DNA of 64,000 nt, taken from NCBI GenBank assembly GCA_015501595.1, contig JADNRX010000255.1, forward strand, positions 1 to 64,000, in the 5' to 3' direction. The position numbers were made by a program, and so were the translations under genes. The notes under the pieces were generated by a model, which saw nothing but the letters and a program-made list of their open reading frames with translations, searched no databases and was not told the origin of the DNA. This DNA comes from Hymenopellis radicata (lineage: Eukaryota; Basidiomycota; Agaricomycetes; Agaricales; Physalacriaceae). This document shows positions 58,054-64,000 of this stretch, one piece after another. Positions within the stretch are counted from its first letter, which is position 1, and each line of letters begins with the position of its first letter.

Positions 58054-58337
58054 TAGGGTGGTGCAGTAAACCCGAGGTGCATCAATATTAAGGGTATTGA
58101 TACAGTATTGAAACCCTGGGGGGCTGGTAGGTAGGTTTCAATACCAGCACGTGATTACAGCCATGTGATGGGTGGCAGTACTGAGGCAAGCAGAGAGCGG
58201 CGGGATCAGGGAGGCGCACCGCTGCGCCACATCACGTGCCAGTATCGAAACCGTTAGAAACGGGTTCAAAACTAAGGCCTCCCGGGGGGTCAGTATCATA
58301 ATGTTACTAACACCCGGAGGTTTACTGCACCACCCTA
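58054..58337. mobile_element. hAT-type MITE with 8-base TSD and foldback structure
   Basis: 284 bases with terminal inverted repeats TAGGGTGGTGCAGTAAACC / GGTTTACTGCACCACCCTA, flanked by the 8-base direct repeat ccactgac (58046-58053 and 58338-58345). An inner inverted repeat (ggtttcaataccagcacgtg near 58130 against cacgtgccagtatcgaaacc near 58230) makes nearly the whole element self-complementary. There is no coding capacity. A YAGGG terminus with an 8-base TSD is the hAT pattern. Confidence 0.92.
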
Positions 58338-58415
58338 CCACTGACCAGGCAGGTACGGATACCTACCATAGTACACTCCGCGAAAAAAAAGTTGAACGAG
58401 GCTGCATCGAGGCTA

Positions 58416-58508
58416 TACACCGAAGGGGAGTCGAACCCCTGCCCCCTGCTTCACAATAACATTTACAATTATGAAAGGCAAGCATGATGACCGCTTCACC
58501 ATCGGTGT
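58416..58508 (-). tRNA. tRNA-Glu (anticodon TTC) with a 21-base intron
   Basis: Minus strand: acceptor ACACCGA pairs with TCGGTGT. D-arm GTGA/TCAT. Anticodon stem CTTGC/GCAGG with loop C-T-TTC-A-(intron)-A; the intron TAATTGTAAATGTTATTGTGA sits after position 37, as in nuclear tRNA genes. Short variable loop. T-arm AGGGG-TTCGACT-CCCCT. Discriminator A. The mature length of 72 is normal. B-box GGTTCGACTCC is intact. Confidence 0.93.
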
Positions 58509-60039
58509 TTAATCATGAAACCGCCTTGTATACCCACTTTAATGTGGCGCAAGATTCAATGTTACTCAGAATTTACTGCTACTACTACTACTATTACCCC
58601 TAGTACCACTCATAATAGTAGTAGTATAGTCTACAGGAGATTGGCATTGATAAAAGATATGTAGTTCACTCGATGCCGAAAGACGAGAATGATTCCTAGG
58701 ACTCAAGTTTGATCTGATGGTGAAGTTGTCTTCACGTTGCAGCGACTCAGGCTCCGATGTGCAAAGCACGTCCGTCAGATAGGGACCATTGATACGTGAT
58801 TTCTGTATATGATTTGAAGAAGACGCCACTGCATAAGATGATAGACCAACAGTTCAAGTTGAACACGTTTGTTTGCCCGTGTTGATTCCTGGTGGCTTCA
58901 CTCTCCTCTTCATGTCACTGACTTGCTCTTATCTGACGTTACAGTGCGCATTCTGCGAGCACGGCTGGGCAGCCTGCATAGCTCGTGGAATTGAAAGTCA
59001 GTCTATTGTTCCGTCGTGACCCGGTGTGTATTGCGCGTCGTCTTTAGTAAACGCTTCATCCAGAACCTTCGGCTCAATCAAACGAACGCCCTGCAATCAG
59101 CATCGCTCATCCGACGACATCATTTATTCTTGTTCCTCGATCCAAATCAAGTTGAAGTGACATGGTGGTGGTGGTGGTTGTTAGCCGGCGCCCGGTCCCG
59201 TAAATGGAACTGCCGGTTTGCGGATGCTTTACGATCGGGCAAGGATCCCACATCCGCCCCATGTACCGAGTGTAATAAGAGTCCCGTCCTTTTTCATACG
59301 GTCCCTTACCACATCTTGCACGCGAGTCAGGACATGGTGTAATATCGTACACTGTCTGCCCGCGGTTCTAAAGCTGGCGATACACTGTCGAGACGGGATC
59401 AATGAATACAAGAGAGCGAAAGCTGGCAAAGTATGTCCGTTGACTGGACACTTTAGTCTCTTACTACTAAATGACGTCCCACGCCACCACTGGCAGCGCA
59501 TTGCGGCCTCGTCCCTCGCCGCTCCAATGCTGGTGCCGACACCCACTCCAGCGGCGACAAAGTACTTTCAAAAAGGTGATCGCCAGTGCATGATGAATAA
59601 AATGGCTTACCGTAGACATCAGCCGACCAGTGCTTGGCACCGTCAAACGCAACAGACTGGCTATCGGAAATCCGATCTGACCGCCCCAATTGTTGCGGCG
59701 CGTAAGGTCCCCTTGACCGATGAGCGATACACCGATAAACAGGTTACAGAAGGGAGCCGAGGATGGAGGTACGGGCTGGGTTTAAGGTTATAAGAAATTC
59801 TTCTTCCAGTCTGAACACGTTGAGCGCCATTTTTGTTTCGTTCGCTGTGTTGTACTTACTATCTACTAATAGAATTCTTAGACTATCGCAAAGTCCTAGT
59901 GAAATATCGGCTGTAACTCGGTTCACCTGAGAAAAATAGAATTATTGTCATTCAACCAATGTCCGGTAGGTACTATGGAAACAAGTTACTACTGGTGCTT
60001 CAGCTTGGCTAGTACACGCGTAAAAAACAGACTTATAGA
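58509..60039. other. Long stretch without a supported gene
   Basis: Contains a (tac)n/(tag)n patch around 58577-58632 and a (ggt)n run at about 59163-59180. A minus-strand frame at 58566-58829 (87 codons, Ser-rich) is partly built from the microsatellite. Nothing else is interpretable. Confidence 0.4.
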
Positions 60040-60102
60040 CACCGATCCCCTGTTGCTTGCCTACAGAAGGCAAGCAGGATACTAACCGCTTCAGCATCAG
60101 TG
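60040..60102 (-). pseudogene. tRNA-like relic lacking a T-arm
   Basis: Minus strand: CACTGAT and ATCGGTG pair as a 7-base acceptor stem. 'GCTGAAGCGGTTAGTATCCT' resembles the D-arm of the tRNA-Glu at 58.5 kb, and TGCTTGCC/GGCAAGCA forms a long anticodon-like hairpin. Only about seven bases lie between this hairpin and the acceptor, so the T-arm is missing. Confidence 0.6.
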
Positions 60103-60353
60103 CTACATGTGTCGCCGCTCGCTCATGCTCAGTAATGATTCTTACTGACTAGGCTCTGGCTACTTCTCTTGCGCCAATTTCCCTCGAAATCGCTCTACCG
60201 AGATGAACCTGTGCACTTAGTCGTGACACCGTGTTGGGAAGAAATATGATTCACCTCCATAGGTTCTCCGACTCAGTACTATCGACTGCGCGTCCGAGTC
60301 TTCACATCAAAACAACGTGACGGACGAGCAACCGCAATTCAGCATTTGCACCG

Positions 60354-61030
60354 CCTATAAAGCATTTTCCGGAAAGACAAGCCGCCGGTCTCTTCGTGGC
60401 GGGGGTTTGGTCACATAGGTACGAGGAATCTTATAGCATCCATTGCCCGAGCTGATCATGTAATACCAGTTCGTCTTGCAGGATTCATATTACGAGCTGT
60501 AGAAATTGCAGTCAGTGGAGGAGACCTTGATATCGTGGGCCGGCGTGAAAGGTCTGAAAGATGGTCTCTGTCCAAACGAGTAGTAGAAGGAAAAAGACAA
60601 GAACACTGGAGATGCACCTCTGCACGATAGACGTAAAAGTCGCATATAGAAGCGCGAACAGTCCGACAGCCAAGTCAAGGAGTACATGGCAGACCGCGGT
60701 TCTGATTAGGCACGAGCGAGAACGTACGTGTCCAGTTCTTGTTCACTAGCATTCTTTCTGGCCTTTTCCTCAGCGATAGGCTCCTCCAAGTTCGCGCCCA
60801 TAGACCGGTCCATAGGAGGAGAACACGGCGCGTTCATCTTCGGTATCGCCTCGGTGCTGATGCTCACTCGAGAGATGTTCATGAGGATTACTGTCGACTC
60901 AGATACGCGATGGCGGCAGATGAATGAGCATTTCGCTTACCCACTCGTAGCGCTCCCGGACCTTCTGGCGGTGCTGCTCCTCTGCGCACCCGGGTCGTTG
61001 CGCCGGAGAGATGGTGGGTTACCCACCTGA
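60354..61030 (+). pseudogene. RTA1/DUF7702-like membrane protein, copy with an internal inversion
   Basis: The leader 'cctataaagcatt' and 'gacaagccgccggtctcttcgt' match the other broken copy, but most of exon 1 is deleted. After FILRAVEIAVSGGDLD the next exon (LDLAVGLFALLYATFTSI, with its own GTGCAT donor and following intron) is present in reverse orientation at about 60532-60687. The sequence then returns to the forward strand (acatggcagacc...), skipping one exon. The last exon KFAPIDRSIGGEHGAFIFGIASVLM ... LPDLLAVLLLCAPGSL is intact to 61030. Confidence 0.8.
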
Positions 61031-62180
61031 GTAACTGTAGCCGTTAAGGCCGCATGTGGGCCCTGTATTGGTCCATAGTTTAATGGCGGCACACCGAACT
61101 TGTCTGAAAGCGCGGCGCGAATGGAGAAGTCGTCTAGAGGGTATAATATGACATGGAAGCCGATAATACTTGGAGGTTGTTCGGCCAAATGACAGGTCGA
61201 TACCGCGCAAGCCAGCCATTAGGCAAGTACAATCCATTACCGACGAAGTGACGCGGACAGATAGAAAATATTGTTCTGACTTTGAGCTCCGATGAAGCAG
61301 CGTCGGACAGAAACCAGTACACACGTCGCAGGATGACGCGTAGGGCAGTAGCCTTTCCCGTAGTATCCCTAGCGGTCCTTTGATTGAGACCAAGACAGCA
61401 GTGGACAGCAACGGCGACGAAGTTTAGAGCGGAGCGGGAAGCCACGTGCTCGGCCCGACGCTTTCTTCCTGCTATCATCAACCCCAGAACTCTTTCGAAC
61501 CTCTTTTTCGACGACAAAGGTTGGTGCGCCTCTCGTGTCAAAGCCAATCCAAATGATACAATGTCTGGCCTATAGATAGCAGAATCTCGCGAAGACCATG
61601 GCTTGTTGTCAATGTACGCGCATACACACGAGGAGGAGAACTGCGGAGTGAGGGTACACTTTGCTAGTGGCCTGGAAGGAAGGAAGACATCAGACGTGCG
61701 CCTTGGCATGACTTTGCTAGCACTCTCGGGTGCAAAGGCCGGAACTGGGATGCTTCTTGGTATGTCACTGCAGCATATTATCTTTTGTATGCATCCTAAA
61801 CTCCGTCCGAAACGCCTCTAGCCCTGAATTTCATGCTGGACAAAGTGTCGAAATGGCCCCGCGCTGCCGCCTTGTTCCTCGTTTGGACTATGGCAAGGCC
61901 GCCCATCATGGCTTTTGTCATAAACTGCCTCTCCGACATCCAGCCATCTCGACACTGTCCATTCCTATCCACCCCGCCTGCATCTGTCCATATCATTACA
62001 AGGATGGAATGGGCTGTACTCGCCCAGCGTTTTGATTTTACGCGGCGGCCTTTGACTCCACTCCGCTTTGACCAGTGGCACCGACCTTCCATTGCTTTGA
62101 TCGCGACTGCCGTCTCTTTGACCGCCGACAAATGCATATAATTCCTGGAGGGAAACAAATCTTCCTTCTACATTCCCATC
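61031..62180. other. Region with an unrecognised minus-strand frame
   Basis: A minus-strand frame at 61134-61709 (191 codons) includes LGLMIAGRKRRAEHVASRSAL and a Cys/Leu-rich middle, but matches no family and overlaps the dispersed repeat at about 61290-61345. It is not called as a gene. 'gcatataat' at about 62134 is a candidate TATA box for the kinase gene. Confidence 0.35.
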
Positions 62181-63795
62181 ATGGCCCTCCTTCGCAGACT
62201 CTCCATAGTGTCTCGTCTTTTCCGAAAGGCGACGCGGACGGCCAAGAGCACTCGCAGCAGCGATGCCTCCACACTCTCCGCCACCATCTCCATATCGTCT
62301 GATGCATCGTCATCCGTCGTGTCTTCGTCCGCGGCTTCGGATTTGTCGTCCTCGGTTCCTCCAATCTCCCCGCCAGTGAAGCGATATGCTCAGGTTGGTG
62401 TCCAAACCGAGTCGTTGCCCTGTCATGTCGCGGACGAGTCCGTTGTTGGATCGTCATCCAGCCACCCCACGGGAATCGTCGCAGGCGCGCTGGTCTTGTA
62501 CTCGCCAGCATCGTGCCCCACAATCCCAGACGAGGATACTGCGATATCATTGCACACATCTGCTATCCGGCCCAGACTCGTCGCTCGTCAGCCACTCCTC
62601 CTGCCCAACCTTGAAGCGCCAACCACTGTGATCCCCATTCCACAATCTATATCCATCCGAGGTGTCCCCATCGTATTCTTGAGACGACTAGGCTCGGGCA
62701 CGTATGGCACTGTCCTCCTCGCCCAATCCCCCGCTAGCCTCTTCGCCGTAAAGACCTTCCCCAAGCGCGTCTACTTGACCCCAGGGTTTGAGCCCACGAC
62801 TCGCGTCGACTCCAGGTTCTCTGTCGACACCATTCTCAACGAGAAACGTGTTCTCCAGATGCTCGGCGAGACGGCCAATCCGTTCTTCCCCAAAGATACC
62901 TTTTTCTTTCAGGATCACGACTTTTTCTATATACTCATGGTAAGTCTAAATCTTCTTGTTTATTACTCGCACTCATTATCGAAATACAGACACTCCACCA
63001 GCGTAGTCTGTACGACGAAATCCTGCGATATATCACCTACACCCAATACATCCCCGATGAAACCCTCGGATACTGGTCTGCTGAGCTTGCACAAGCCGTC
63101 GCTTTCCTCCATAGTCACGGCCTCTACCACATGGACATCAAGCCCCAGAACGTCATGATCACCGACGCGGGACACCTGTGCTTGATAGACTTTGGGATGA
63201 CTACGGAATATGTCGCGTTTCCGTCGACGGGCGATGCGTATGGTACGCCGGGGTATGATGCGCCGGAGATTTACAAGGGTGTAGGGCAGTTTGAGACGGA
63301 GCTCTTCGACGCGTATGCGTTTGGGCAGGTTTTGGCGGATATGTATCTGGCTCCCTTGGTATGTGCTGATGGCTGTCATCGACCTGATATCTGACTTTGT
63401 TCGCAGTGCAAGGCGGAATTCCAGTATCCTCTCGAGTACCTTGGATTTCTCAACACGCGGAACCCTGGTATCACGTCGATTATTATCGAGGTATGTTATA
63501 TCATGCACGACTTACGTCTCGTTACTCAAGACTTTGCGTACAGCTTACACAGAGTAATCCCAGTCTGCGACGCCCTGTGTCGCATTTCATAACGCACCCC
63601 GCGCTGCAGCCAGAGCTACCGCAAGGCGTCACGTCCATAGAAGAGTGTGCGTAATGTTGTTACTCTTCTCTGAACCGGAGGCTGACTTGTCGTCGATCGA
63701 TAGTCGCCAAGGCGTATATTATCGATTCGAATGCGGAAGGCACGGCGTGTGTGGTTTCTCCTAGAGCGGGTACAGATGATATGGATGTTGTCTAA
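62181..63795 (+). CDS. Serine/threonine protein kinase
   Basis: Start MALLRRLSIVSRLFRKATRT at 62181. The first about 145 residues are Ser/Thr/Pro-rich and likely disordered. The kinase domain begins VFLRRLGSGTYGTVLLAQ (glycine loop), AVKTFPK (ATP Lys), and INEKRVLQML-like NEKRVLQMLGETANPFFP (AGC-like C-helix). Catalytic loop HGLYHMDIKPQNVMI (HMD in place of HRD), CLIDFGM (DFG), GTPGYDAPEI (APE), and FDAYAFGQVLADMYLAPL. Introns lie after FFYILM, after LAPL, after SIIIE and near 63650-63700; it ends AGTDDMDVV at 63795. All catalytic residues (Lys, Glu, Asp, Asp) appear present, so it should be active. The substrate is unknown; fungal-expanded kinases of this type are common in agaricomycetes. 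Confidence 0.88.
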
Positions 63796-64000
63796 GCGAC
63801 CTTGGACTGGAAACGAGGACCCTTCGTGGCCTTGATTTCTCCTCTCGGACCTGTCGATTATTATTTTAGGAGCCATAGCGCGAGAGCCTTTATAATACTT
63901 TTACTTCTTGTAGGTACAGGGTCGGTCACTACGTACGGCGCGAGGTGGTGTTTGCATTGTACTGTGTCGTGTCATACTCCAACTGGTGGGGATGGGGGTG

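Noticed and set aside
61134..61709. Minus-strand 191-residue gene
   Set aside because: No family, no splice partners, and it overlaps a dispersed repeat; kept only as an intergenic note.

Overview
This window looks like a nuclear contig from a mushroom-forming basidiomycete (Agaricomycetes). The genes are densely interrupted by short introns (mostly 45-60 nt, GTRNGY...YAG). Recognisable families include a laccase gene with about 19 introns, an F-box protein, a basidiomycete-type seven-helix membrane protein, monocarboxylate-transporter-like (MCT-type) MFS carriers, a Baeyer-Villiger/FMO monooxygenase, an Old Yellow Enzyme and a microbial-type PARG. No bacterial operon, CRISPR array or ribosome-binding-site organisation is visible.

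Layout. 0-24.6 kb is the gene-bearing left arm: a 7-TM membrane protein (-), an F-box protein (+), a solitary Copia-type gag ORF (-), a laccase (-), a run of unrecognised intron-rich genes on the minus strand (11.5-21.0 kb), an Old Yellow Enzyme (-) and an intronless PARG (+). 25.4-44.0 kb is a rearranged region. An MFS transporter gene plus a multi-pass membrane-protein gene are present twice as near-identical direct copies (25.4-28.4 and 36.9-42.2 kb), followed by a third, diverged MFS gene (42.4-44.0 kb). Between the copies lie an intron-dense minus-strand locus, a degenerate tandem array of exon-like modules (30.7-32.6 kb), an unresolved plus-strand gene and a nested minisatellite. 44.9-64 kb holds a BVMO/FMO gene split by a young LTR-bounded element, a zinc alcohol dehydrogenase, a small secreted cysteine-rich protein, an intact RTA1/DUF7702-like membrane protein with two broken relatives, a NAPE-PLD-like hydrolase, a NUP53-like pseudogene, a hAT-type MITE, an intron-containing tRNA-Glu and a Ser/Thr kinase.

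How the parts fit. I see no single pathway or defence-like system. Secreted or metabolic genes (laccase, OYE, BVMO, ADH, MCT carriers) are what one expects of a wood- or litter-decay fungus, but their adjacency is not evidence of a cluster. The most informative content is structural. The duplicated block carries an internal deletion junction that records gene order before the deletion, an empty/filled site pair for a MULE-like MITE, and a splice acceptor shift that may rescue a 1-bp indel. Elsewhere there is an exon micro-inversion in a paralogue and an LTR element with identical terminal repeats inside a monooxygenase exon.

Limits. Exon junctions were deduced by eye from splice consensus, phase and family motifs. 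Hypothetical genes have approximate borders. Several single-base frameshifts could be assembly errors.
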